DNA of 64,000 nucleotides, taken from assembly GCA_025677825.1 (NCBI GenBank), contig JAIXMO010000002.1:806001-870000 (forward strand). Reading direction: 5' to 3'. Positions within the stretch are counted from its first letter, which is position 1; the number at the start of each line of letters is the position of its first letter. This DNA is from Helicostylum pulchrum (taxonomy: Eukaryota; Mucoromycota; Mucoromycetes; Mucorales; Mucoraceae). The notes beneath the pieces were generated by a model. It made no database searches and was not told the DNA's origin. It saw only the letters and a program-made list of their open reading frames with translations. Below are positions 11,533-22,600 of the stretch, in pieces. A program made the translations under genes and the position numbers.

Positions 11533-13495
11533 ATGACTACTTTGTTTTTATTATGTTCAACTATATCCAGGTAAATTTTTTTCTCTCTCCTTGTTTCTTT
11601 TCGATAGTAAACACCATTTTCTTTTTGTTATTTAGGCTTGTACAACCTAAAGAACCATCGCAATGCCAAACACTGACAGATATGTTTGAAACCGCACGCT
11701 CGTACTTTTACCACCAAAACTATATCGAGTCCTACCGACTCTTCTTTTACCTTGAGCACACGCACGGTTTAAAGAGTTCCAGCTGTGCTTGGTACCAAAT
11801 ACATTGTCTCATTAGCTTGGGTCATTGGACCCAAGCTATTAAAAAATGTCATGGCTGGGTTCAACTGGAGCCCACAGTTTCACAGTGGTACTTTATTTGC
11901 AGTGAGATCTACATGAATCGCTTAGATTTCACTTTAGCTTGGGAAGAATTAAATAAAGCGTCTGCTCTTATTCCTGCCTGTGATGACGCGTATCAGGAAA
12001 TATGCTTCAAGAAACGAATGACGCTGGAGGGAAAGTACTTGGGTATTATTCGCAAGGACATTTTGGATTTTTTACCGTATGATATTACCTTGAATATTTT
12101 CAATTGTATGGATTTGGGCTCGCTGGTACGGTGCACGCGCGTGTCGAGAAAGTGGAGGGGGTTTTTAATCTCTTGCAGTCATTTGTGGAATGAACTGGAT
12201 TTTTGTAAAAAGTCAAGTCTGCTTGAATTGGAAACTATTTACTTGTATTTGAATCGGGCGAAAAGAACAGGTGTGACAAAGCTGTCGATTAGGCATCAGC
12301 AAGTTGTGGATGGGGATGGGATCTTGATGGCTTTAGCAAATTATGAGTGTTGTCGATTAAATACACTTGGTAAAAAAAAAACTTGTTATATAAAAAAAAA
12401 TCTGTAGTTGTATATTAATACACACTAGTTATTTCTGATATTTCATGTACGCCAGGGCTATTTTTTAATGTTCTAGAGTACATTGGTAGCTCCTTAAAGA
12501 AACTTCAGTGGGGTGGTGTATCCATTCGGTTAAACGACATCATCTATCACCTTCCCAAGATCTCTCAACAGCTCACCCACCTGACCGTACATGATTGTTT
12601 TACTTCGCTGCCCGACGTACAACTACAAACTGGTGCCTTACATCGACTAGAATACTTTGGCGAAACTTTCCCTCCCCCTTTTCTTCAATCCATCCAATCT
12701 TTACCTAAATTAAACTATATCCAATACCTTAAACTGGAAAGCATTCACGGGCTGACTGCATGTCATTTAGCAAATGTCCTGGTACGGTGTCCTGTACTAG
12801 TCAAACTATCCCTAATAAGATGCCTGGTCAATATTATACCTGTCTTTAATATTTTGCGCGTAGCGTGTCCTAAATTGCGCTACTTTGAATACGAGCGGAA
12901 TAGGTACTGTCAGCAGTTTGATGTGTATCAACACAATACAGACGAACGCAGGTTGACGAATCGCACCGTAGTGCAGCAGCTCGGTAAACAAAAGAACATG
13001 ATGATTAAAAATGAATGGGTGCATGTAGAGATACGGCAGACGAATATGCTGACGGATTCCATGGTTCAGAATATTTTGTATTTAAGAGACGGGTTAGAGG
13101 TACTGGACTTGAGTGGTAACATGTTGTTGTCAGATAGTGCACTTACAAAACAACCTTTAAAATCGCTAAGGATACTCTGTTTAAAGGAATGCTATGGAAT
13201 CACGTTTAAAGGTCTGGAATGTATTATTCGACAAAGTCCTTTACTGGAGGAAATCGATTTATCGTGTCTGGCTGTCATTAATAATGATATACTGTACGCG
13301 TTGGCGAAATGCACTAGGTTAAAAAAAGTTGATTTTTCGTATTGCAAGTTGTCAAGGGTTTCTGATGATGCTATAAAGTACTTTATTGATCAGAGAAAGG
13401 AAACCTTACAGCAGTGTATATTGGATTACACAGTGTATGTGTCTACAGACGTACTTATGTATACAATAAAAAATTTAAAAAGAGGTACTATTTAG
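11533..13495 (+). CDS. TPR/F-box/LRR protein, Dia2/Pof3-like
   Basis: Three exons give TPR-like repeats, then an F-box, then leucine-rich repeats, the architecture of budding-yeast Dia2 and fission-yeast Pof3, SCF subunits that act in genome stability at replication forks. Exon 1 (from ATG 11533, MTTLFLLCSTIS) splices at about 11572 to an exon at about 11636. TPR-like helices cover MFETARSYFYHQNYIESYRLF through LAWEELNKASALIP. The F-box is FLPYDITLNIFNCMDLGSLV and VSRKWRGFLISC. A second intron at about 12371-12453 leads into LRRs, ending with repeats such as LEVLDLSGNMLL, LRILCLKECYGI and LEEIDLSCLAVI. The order of domains is seen; orthology to Dia2/Pof3 is inferred from it. Confidence 0.8.
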
Positions 13496-13586
13496 AGCAC
13501 CGATTCTCTTTCTCTTTCTTTTCTTTTTTATATTTTTTTTTATTTTTATTTTATTGTTCTGTTAATTACGCGTTTTTTTATATACA

Positions 13587-15978
13587 ATGTCTGCTGTACC
13601 AGCTATTGAACGAACACAGGAATATGAAAAGTTTATGAACGATTTAAAGAAATTTCATGATCAAAAAGGGTACAGGACTTTTGTGATTTCCCTATTACAA
13701 GTTTAATTAAAATTTGATGATTTCTTTTTTTTTAGAACTGTTTTACAGACAGAACCTGTGTTGGGTGGAAAACGACTTGATTTACTAAAAATATATAAAA
13801 CGGTGATAGAAGCAGGTGGTTATGAAAAGGTAAATACGATTCTCCTCCGTTTTTTTATATATATATAAACTTTTTTTTTTGGAATTAGGTTACATTAAAT
13901 CGTGGGTGGAAACAAGTAGGCGATCCTTTCAATTTCCCTGTGACATGTACAAATAGCGCTTACTCTATTAAATCGTTTTATACAAAGTACTTGGTAAAGC
14001 TCTTTTTTTTTAAAAAAAAAAAAACTTGTAAAACAAGAAATATTAATTATTGTGTATAGCTGGGTTGGGAAGAAGAGCATTATTGGAAGAGACATTGGAC
14101 CCCACCACAAGAATTATTAATCAACTATCAAAAGGCAGCTTCTCCTGGACCTACTACACAGCCACCTAGAGAAGTCAATAGACAAACCGGAACTGCATTT
14201 ACCCAACCTAATAGACCATCACAACAACACACTTATCAACCATTACCTACATTACAACAACAACCCGGCTTTTATCCTCCAGGTAAAAAAAAACCCCCTC
14301 CTCCCCATGATTTGTTTTACCCTTTTACTAACTCATATGTGTACATACACACAGCAATATTCATGGATCAAGAGTTTCGTACACGTATACTTTTATCTTT
14401 ACAATCAAGTCTTCCTAACGAAGTAGACTGGGCGTTCAACACACTGATCAAATTTTCCTTTGCATCCGAAAACTTTTGCCTCGATTTTATTCCTACGTTA
14501 ATTGACTTGCTACTGGACTTTACAGTTGATTTCTTCCAAACACACATTGAGACCAACACACCTGACTTATTCTGCAGTAAATCCAAGCAAGAAGCCTATG
14601 AACGCGTGCTGCAAGTATTCCACATCCTTCGCAACTTTTCCTTTTTGGAAATGAATATTCGCAGACTGGCTTTACACGACCGACTTCGATTTATGTTGAT
14701 GAGAGGCATCGTGTTACCTCCTAACTCGCAGTTTGGCGAGCTAAGCAGACACTGTTTGGATGTCTTGGAAAACATCGCTCCGCAAGTTTGCTTGGTCAGT
14801 CGTGACGACCCGTATTTTACCACCATGACGCAGCTGCTTTTCAGCAACGATCGTGCATTTATTATAGGCTCCATCCGTGCGTTGACTCGTGTAGCTGTGA
14901 CAGAGACAAACGAGCGCGTGTTGGCGTTTGCGGACCCCGAGGTAGTAAACAGAATGGCTCAGTTTTTAATTGTCGATGATGAAGAACTCGAGGCAGCTAC
15001 GTTAGAGTACTTGTACCAGTACTCGAGTTTAAGAGGCGGGTTCTCTACGGAACTTGTAAAGTGCTTCCCTGGTAACTTGATTGGATTGTTAACTGGGTTC
15101 TTATCGTACAAATCGTCATTGGCACCACCTTCTGAAAGTGCGATTGGTACATTACACGGTATCCCTGCGGCGCAAATGATACGTATTGAAACTGGAAACG
15201 AGCAACCGTCGATTCCTGATTTGACGAATTATTCGTACCTGGATGAACCCTACCGTTGCCTTGGGTGGTTGAAAGACCAATTGTTAAGTGGAAGCGAACA
15301 GGATATTATTGTGTTGAAGGATATCTTTCATGATTATCAGAAATTGTTTGGGTCTGAGAAACCGTTAGGGATGAAGGAGTTTTATACGGTGTTGAAGATT
15401 GCCTTTCCTCAACCGGCTGCGGTGGAGGAGTCTGTTGCGAGTAGTGCTACACCGTTAGAAACTGTGCTTCAAAATGTACGATATTCACCTACCCGAAGAA
15501 GAGACGGTAAAGTATATATAACATTGTTTTATTTTCATTTACGTGCTTACAAAAAAAATGTATAGGTCCTATTTGTCATTGGAAAGGATGTAATGAATCG
15601 TTTGATAGTATGGTCGAACTTCACAAACATATTATTCAACAACACGTACACGATGCAGATAAATGTCAGTGGATGCAATGTACACGCGATTTTAGCGGAA
15701 AGGCGGTTCAACACATGCGTACTCATTTTGCTGGCAAAATAAAGAAACAAGCGAATAATAAACTCAAGGCGTTCACCGTGACCAAGATCCCAATAGATGA
15801 TTCAGAAGTGTCTGGTATTCCGTTAACTTCGGCTTTGTTACTGAGAAATTTGGCGAGGTATAAGCAGCATCATGAGCTTTATTTACCCTATGAAAGTGAG
15901 TTGACGTTGTTGGCTATTCAAAGGCCTAAAGTGTCAAAGTATATCTTGACTGTTTTAGGTGATTTACAAGTCAATTAG
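13587..15978 (+). CDS. RSC9: ARID2/Rsc9-type chromatin-remodelling subunit
   Basis: Subunit of RSC/PBAF-type SWI/SNF remodelling complexes in the nucleus. Six exons. The ARID domain spans the first exons: EYEKFMNDLKKFHDQKG, then LGGKRLDLLKIYKTVIEAGGYEKV, then NRGWKQVGDPFNFP and SFYTKYLLGWEEEHYW. A Q/P-rich linker follows. The 14,360-15,500 exon is an armadillo-like helical domain (EVDWAFNTLIKFSF, VLQVFHILRNFSFLEMN, CLDVLENIAPQV). Then comes an RFX-like part with CLGWLKDQLL and PLGMKEFYTVLK, and C2H2 zinc fingers C-HWKGC-ESFDSMVELHKHIIQQH and CQWMQCTRDF-HMRTH. ARID + helical + RFX + C2H2 is the ARID2/Rsc9 order. The start at 13587 follows a T-rich leader. No disruption seen. Confidence 0.9.
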
Positions 15979-16012
15979 ATTTTTTAAAAAAATAAAATAA
16001 AAAAGTGATAGA

Positions 16013-16830
16013 GTGCATCTACTTTCAAACCTTCAACTTTTAGCTCCGATTTCCCCCCCTTTTTTTCTTATTGATAAAACACGACGTCAAACCCTTTTAA
16101 ACATAAAACAATCAGATGGAATTGGTTATGAACGGTCCAAGTACCTCGCCGTACAACTTTACCTTCGTCTCCGTATTGAAGGTGTAAAAACAATGAAGGC
16201 ATCCGAAACTGCTGCTGAAACATTTTGGTACAATAAGCCTGTCACTTATCGCAGTAGAATGATTAGACTTTATGCCAAAAGCTATCTTGAGTCGGGCAAA
16301 ATTGACGAAAGTATACAAGGCAAGTATTCTAAAAGGGTGTCTGTTTTGGATGACAACGATATCAAGGAAAAAGTACTTGAATGGTTTCGATCAGTACCAA
16401 AATTCCAAAGAAACATTCCTACTTTACAAAACGAACTTCGAACTGTGATCCTTCCTGCAGCTATTGAAAACCATACGTTGAATGTTGAAGTTGATGATAG
16501 CGGGGCCATTACCAATCCTTTGTCTATCGAATGCATTAGAAATAAGCTTATGCAATGGGGTTTCCACTTCAAACGTGTGGGTAAGTCATTTACACCAGAA
16601 TGAAAAAAAAAACCAGATAATTCTTAGTTAATAACCTCTCTCATATTTAAAAGGTAAGGTAATTTATTTCGACGGTCATGAAAGATAGGACGTAGTGACC
16701 TATAGAAAGGAACGGTCTCAAAGAATCTTGGAATATCAACGTTATGCAGAGACATATGGGTATGAAGGCGTTAGTGTCGCTATTCCTCCTGCCTTGCCTG
16801 ATAATATTAGACTTATTTCTTTATATAGAA
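16013..16830 (+). pseudogene. DDE-type transposase remnant
   Basis: A truncated gene similar to the DDE-superfamily endonucleases that are repeated in Mucorales and other early fungi. The first part reads IGYERSKYLAVQLYLRLR, TAAETFWYNKPVTYRSRMIR and PTLQNELRTVILPA. An intron-like GTAAGT..AAAAG segment at about 16580-16652 would join FHFKRVG to KVIYFDGHER. Immediately after GHER there is a TAG stop at 16688-16690, then the frame continues DVVTYRKERSQRILEYQRYAETYG and PALPDNIRLISL. The catalytic DDE core that should follow is missing; the sequence degenerates after about 16830. The stop inside the conserved GHER-DVV motif and the missing core make it a dead copy. The assignment to a particular superfamily is from memory of the motif. 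Confidence 0.68.
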
Positions 16831-17460
16831 TCGAGATATCAATCCTCAAAAATGACCGTTTTTAAAAAAGTTGAAGGTTTAAAAGTGGATGCACTTTACT
16901 TACGTTGAGAACAATTTCGAGTCGTTTAACGAAGTCAAATTCTTGAAGGAACTAAACCTACAAAGTGTCAAGGTTTCTAAGGATATATTCAAAAAAACTA
17001 TCAATGCAATCGGGGACAGAAATATGAGACAGAGGAAAAATGCCGAGCTTACCAAATGGGTAAGAGATATTCGAAAGTGCAAACACAATGTAAATAAAAC
17101 ATTTTTATACGCACTGGTACTCCTCAATACTTAACCCTTTTTGATTGTATAATAAGTACTTCGACTCAAAAGAAACAAAGTTGTATATGTACAAGGTGAC
17201 CCGCAAGTCGATACTCGCTTCCCAAAAGCTCCTATGTGCTCAGGAAGAGGAAGAGCTTTATGAAGAGTTGCTTTGAGTCTGGGACGGAAGAAGAAAGAGA
17301 CGACGAGGAGAGAGAACTTAACGATGAGAGCGAAGAAGATGAAGTAGGAGAAGAGATTGAGGAAGGAGAAGAGAAGTTAGACAATTATGTTGTTGATAAG
17401 AAAAAATTTAGATTAAACTTCTTGGCCATGAAGCGGGAAAGTAAATGATACCTCTCAACC
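16831..17460 (+). other. Decayed coding sequence of unknown origin
   Basis: Pieces of open frame occur at 16889-17134 (VKFLKELNLQSVKVSKDIF; ends KTFLYALVLLNT) and at 17236-17448, the latter being very acidic (repeated EEE, DDEE and EEGEEKLDN). They look like fragments of one or two proteins lying between the dead transposase and the next repeat-family gene. No domain is recognised and neither piece is a credible complete gene. Confidence 0.4.
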
Positions 17461-18704
17461 GTAAAATGTATTGAAGTCGAGCTATTTGCATTCGGAATGC
17501 AATGCCACCATGATCACCCTCCCCATTCATTCATTATTGATACAAGAGATAGCAACTACAAGACATATGAAGTATTTTCTCCAGCTGAACTCGACTAGAT
17601 CAAAGCTTTTGAAGAGAAGAAACTACCCATAATGCCTACAGATCTGCGTGACTATATCAACTCCTTCAACAAGAACAGCATCCAAGAGTTGAGAAGCCAA
17701 ATCTTTCAATCTCAAGAGTTTGATCAAGAATATAGCCACAAAGATTCCCATGATTATGATTGGGTCCGATTTACTATTTATGCTTTACTAAAAGAGTACG
17801 AGTCTGGCAGCTTGAAGGAGGAGCATAACGAAGCTTGGTATATGGCCCATTTCTGGCATTTTATTGATACAGTGTTCAACGGTGAAGACGAAATCACTGT
17901 TCTGAGGTAAACTCATGGAGAGACGAATTTATAATTATATTTTGATACTGGCTTTCCTGTAACATTAGAGGGGAAACCAGCAGTAGCAGCTCCAACAAAA
18001 GAAAGAATAAAGATATATCAATCGTAGCAGTAGAACGATAGGATTGCTAAAGGGTATCAGTAATTAGCCAGCGGTTTAACGATGTGTTGAATTTTCTTTC
18101 AAAACACCGATGAAACCGATGGCTAGTTATCGAACCACGAGAAAGAAAGAAGATAGGGAAAAAATGCGACATGATCTTTGCCAAGAAATCCTGCAACCAT
18201 GACGAAGTAGAAGAATATGTTGCCTCGGAGGCTGGAAAAGCATATGATGGAGACCAGACTACAAAACGTCTTGAAGAGGGTTTTGTTAAGCTTCCAAAGT
18301 GTCTCAAGGACATGCTTGACAATATTTTGCCCAAATGTGATGACAATAAGAAATTACAGACCATCAACTTCACTCATTCTGGACTACAGCCCTATGTTAT
18401 ACGGGCAGATCGCCCAACAAAGTATATCACCAGGATCCAAAAGTCAAGAAACTACCATCTATCAAGCGACATATCACAGTTTGGAGCTATTGTGCTGCCT
18501 GCTATCTATATTGCTTGGGCTATCAAAGATATCGTTAGAAACACGTATAATATTATTCAAGAAAGTAATACGCACAACAACAATAGTAACATCCAAGGCC
18601 CAGAATGGCTTACTCAATATTGGGAAGAGTCAGAGAAAGAAGATGGACCAGAGACTTCATCGTCTCAAGAAAAGATTTTAAAAAAGAGTAACAGCTTTTA
18701 TTAG
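17461..18704 (+). pseudogene. Decayed Mucorales repeat-family gene, possible nuclease fold
   Basis: A broken copy of a protein family that I associate with high-copy genes of Mucorales; no function is established. Segments in order: FAFGMQCHHDHPPHSFII, a TAG stop, FEEKKLPIMPTDLRDYINSFN, then 17632-17910 with HDYDWVRFTIYALLKEYESG, EEHNEAWYMAHFWHFIDTVF and EDEITVLRG. About 250 bases with several stops follow. The frame resumes at 18171-18704 with EEYVASEAGKAYDGDQTTKRL, FVKLPKCLKDMLDNIL, LQTINFTHSGLQPYVIRADR and DISQFGAIVLPAIYIAWAIKDI. Intact relatives, as I recall them, carry RGE..S, G-KGD and E-GA-E motifs across the gap, which could be a PD-(D/E)XK nuclease core. That last point is inference. 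Confidence 0.6.
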
Positions 18705-18860
18705 CTACTATTATTAGTATTTCAAAAAAAAAAAAAAAAGTAACAGATACCAAGATTCAAACAAGATGTAGTGCAATATCACAAGAATTATATATATCCA
18801 TAAGTTCGAAAAATAAACAAGGTGTATTTTTATAAAGCTTCATTATCATTATTTTTATTA

Positions 18861-19640
18861 TTATTGGTTTTCGGGTTGACCAGGCCAAGCAGGACTATCA
18901 GAGCCATCGAACTCGCCATAGAATCGATTGGATTCTGCTACCCTATGGTCAGTTCCACCAATGGGGGCATCGCATTCAGGGCATTTACTTATCTCGGTGG
19001 CTCCACCACAATCCCCAACAAAGTAAGGATGCTGATTTTTACAGACTAACCATCTACCACCTACCAAATTATGGCGCCCTTGTCTTGTTTCATTATTCAT
19101 AGCGTTAATAATTTCCGTCTTTTCATTATATGGCAATTGTTGTCGTTCCTTTTCAATTCTTAATTTAATTGTATTAACCAAATTAATTTCTGTCTTGATG
19201 AACTTGTTATATCTAAACGCACGGAAAATTGGTTTTTGACATGTAGGACACCCCCACAATCTAACTGCCGTATGTTCACCGTTTTTTGATTGATTTGAAA
19301 AATACATGTCGAGAGATTCAACAGAGAATACTAAAATATAATTATAATATGAGTGATTACTAGCATACCACTTTTTTTTTTTTACTTACCACATCCACAT
19401 TCTGGTAAGACGTAGGTCTTTTCACCTTCTTCGAATTCGGACAAAACTCGAAGAGAGATAGAGCATTTAAGTTCTCCATGACAAGTACTACAAGGTGGAC
19501 AAGACTCTCCGCATAAACCAGAACATTCATGGCTATAAAAAAATTAATAATTTCATCCATTTTTTTTTTTTTGCAAGTTACTTTACCCGCAATCAAGCTT
19601 AATGTTGCAATTTTTATTACAAGGAGGTCTATCACAAATC

Positions 19641-19671
<31 letters not shown>

Positions 19672-22600
19672 GGTCAATAATGCTATAATAAAGGCCTATA
19701 CATACTTACTTCAGAGCACTTCTTCGTACACTTAAGGTGTTCACAGCTATAAGGACAAACACTGACACATTTGGTACAATTTTTCCAGCATTCTCGAATA
19801 CATTTATATCCATGAGAGCACATATAGTTACATCTTTCAACATAACGTTCTGTATGTCTATCCGAATTGGCGCAACCTAACTAAATAACAAACCATAAGC
19901 ATACATACAAAATTATATATATATATATATTACCATTAGCGCATCCATGACCACAAATAAGTTGTTTGGGACAAGTAGTTCCACATTCTTTTCGAGCATG
20001 AGAGTGTTCAATACCACACTATATACAAAATAAAGGATTAATACATTTTTAAATCTTTAAAATAATATCAAAAACTTGCAACTTCACGACAAGGATGTCC
20101 ACATTCATAAGATTGATCACATATTTCAGTACATATTGGGTCTTTACCGCATTGGGCATCCATTGTATGACCACAAGGTAATTCCGTTCTAGTTATACTA
20201 TGACAAACCAGATTTCTACGATGTTTTGATTGGAAACATTCCATTATAGTTTCATGCCCACAAATTAGCTTTACGCTAATAAGAACTCGACACTCCAAAT
20301 CATCAGAATTTCGAAGTAGATGACATACACCTGTCATCGTATGACCACAAGATAAAGTCATTGTACTCATTTCTTCACAAGGAGGGCATTTGCCATTTTT
20401 ACTACACTCATGGCATTTTTTCTTACACTCGTGCTGACATTTAGAGGGCCGAGTTTGATTACAATTTTCGAGACATTTCATTTCATCATGGCTCAAGAAA
20501 TGACATACTTCAGGACATACATGGCCTTCATGCATTAATGCCAGACAAGGAGCAGAGCATCCACCATTTCGCATATCATCAAAGTCTTGCCATTTTTTTA
20601 CAGTAAGCATATCACCATGTTCGAAGCAACTCAATTGCATATGAGTATCAAATAAGCATCTGGTCTTCATATAGCTCGCAAAGTCTTTCCATCGCTCATG
20701 AACATCATCTCTTTCGGGGTTTCCAATCACGAATGAGCCGTAGCGTGCACGAGTTAATGCAAACGAAACATTATCCCGAGTAGAAAATGAATTTGCTGGC
20801 GTAGCGGTTGAAACAATTGTAAAATAATCTTGCCTACCTCCATTTTGCTCCACCGTATCGATAGTAATCTTATTTATATTACTTGTAAAGATTGTTCTAT
20901 TTGGAATCTTTTCTTTTAGTATTGCCCGAATTAAATACTTTTGCGAAAGACAAACTGTAAGAATTGTAACAAAAGGTTTAGGGTGACGTTGTTGAGAGAG
21001 GTAAACCGCAAAGTACACATTGAATCTTGCTTCATCAACTTCCGCATTTGTAGTATCTAATTTACATATCTCGGAGTAAACGTGATTTTGTTTAGATTGT
21101 TTAGGTGCTTGATAGTCAAGATAAAATGCACGTTTTGTAATGCCATACATAATTTCTTCTTGAGGTTTACTACCGTCTACCATATTTTCATTACAGGTTG
21201 CTAGAGGTACAGTAATCAATAAGGAACTTGTTTCATCCTTGATACTGTTAAATTGATCAATTACATTGGCCACTTCAGAGCACATACGCCATTGTTCTTC
21301 CAATAACACCATTTCACTACCAGAACCTTTCCATCTCTCATATAACGAAACGTCAAGGTTTCGAGGGTAACCAGACATATCCGTATTGTTTAAATGAGGT
21401 CTAGATAAATTATCATTGTTACCAAACAGGACCAAATGTTCCGTACGAGTACCCAAAATGGAAGATGCCAAAGTTGATTCCAATATCTCTGATGCTTCGT
21501 CTACAATAATAGCACGAGGCCATAAAGAAGATACCCAATCTCGATGGGCAGCAGCAAAATCAGCAGTTAATCCAATAACACGACTGAACCGACAAAGGTA
21601 CGTTAACTTTTGAGTTAAATTATCATCAAACGCCTTTGCAGTTTTGATTCGATCTTGTAAAACAGCATGAATTTCATAGTCAATATAGGTTACCAATATA
21701 TTAGCAAGTGATTCGATAATTTGTGCCTTTTCTTGACCAGTAGCATTCCAAACGCTATCAGTAGGAATACGTTCCCATACGTTTGCCAATTCGGTTCTTA
21801 ATTCTTTACCTGTACGTGCTGATTTTTCAAATGGCCAATTAAAAGAATCGGCAATAGGTAATATACTAACTGGATTATTAGCAATCCAATTAAATCGAGT
21901 CTGCATATAATTTGCATTCAAGATTGGCATTATACCACGACCTGCTTTTTCCAAGTAGTTACTTTCCAATAACCATTGCGCATAAGCAAATTCTTTACGA
22001 TCCTCTTGAGAATTTGAGAAACTACTGGTCTTTGGATCCTTACCAGCCCATTTACTCCAAAGTGAAACAAGATGGGGTGTATACGAGTGATTAAATTGAT
22101 TTATATAGCCTTTCTGCATATGCTTTAAATGATTTGGTGCAATAGCAGTACACATAACAGCTGGATCATGTTCAGATGCTTGAAATCGAGCTAAAAATAA
22201 TGCATTTAACTTTTCTTGATTTTTAATAAGTTCGCGTTCCAATTGCTGATGTTGTCTATAATTTGAATCGGATGCAGAAGGTACCGCTTGTCGAGTAGCT
22301 TGTTTTTCAATTAATGTTTGATCCCAAAGTTTTCCACCAAATCAAATAACATCAGGAATAGAAGGAGAAATTTGGCTCAGAATAGTATCAAGAGAAGATT
22401 GTGTCTTTGAAATAACTAACAAAGGTTGATGAAATTGACCTGCGTGTAAAGCTTAGCTCATCAATTGAGCTAGTTTTGCTGCTACAAACGTTTTTCCTGT
22501 ACCATACGCGCCAGAAATAACAGCAATACGATGGTTCATAGCGAACTTAATAGAAGAGAGTTGACTAGGAGATATAGGATACAATGGAGGTCGCTTTTCA

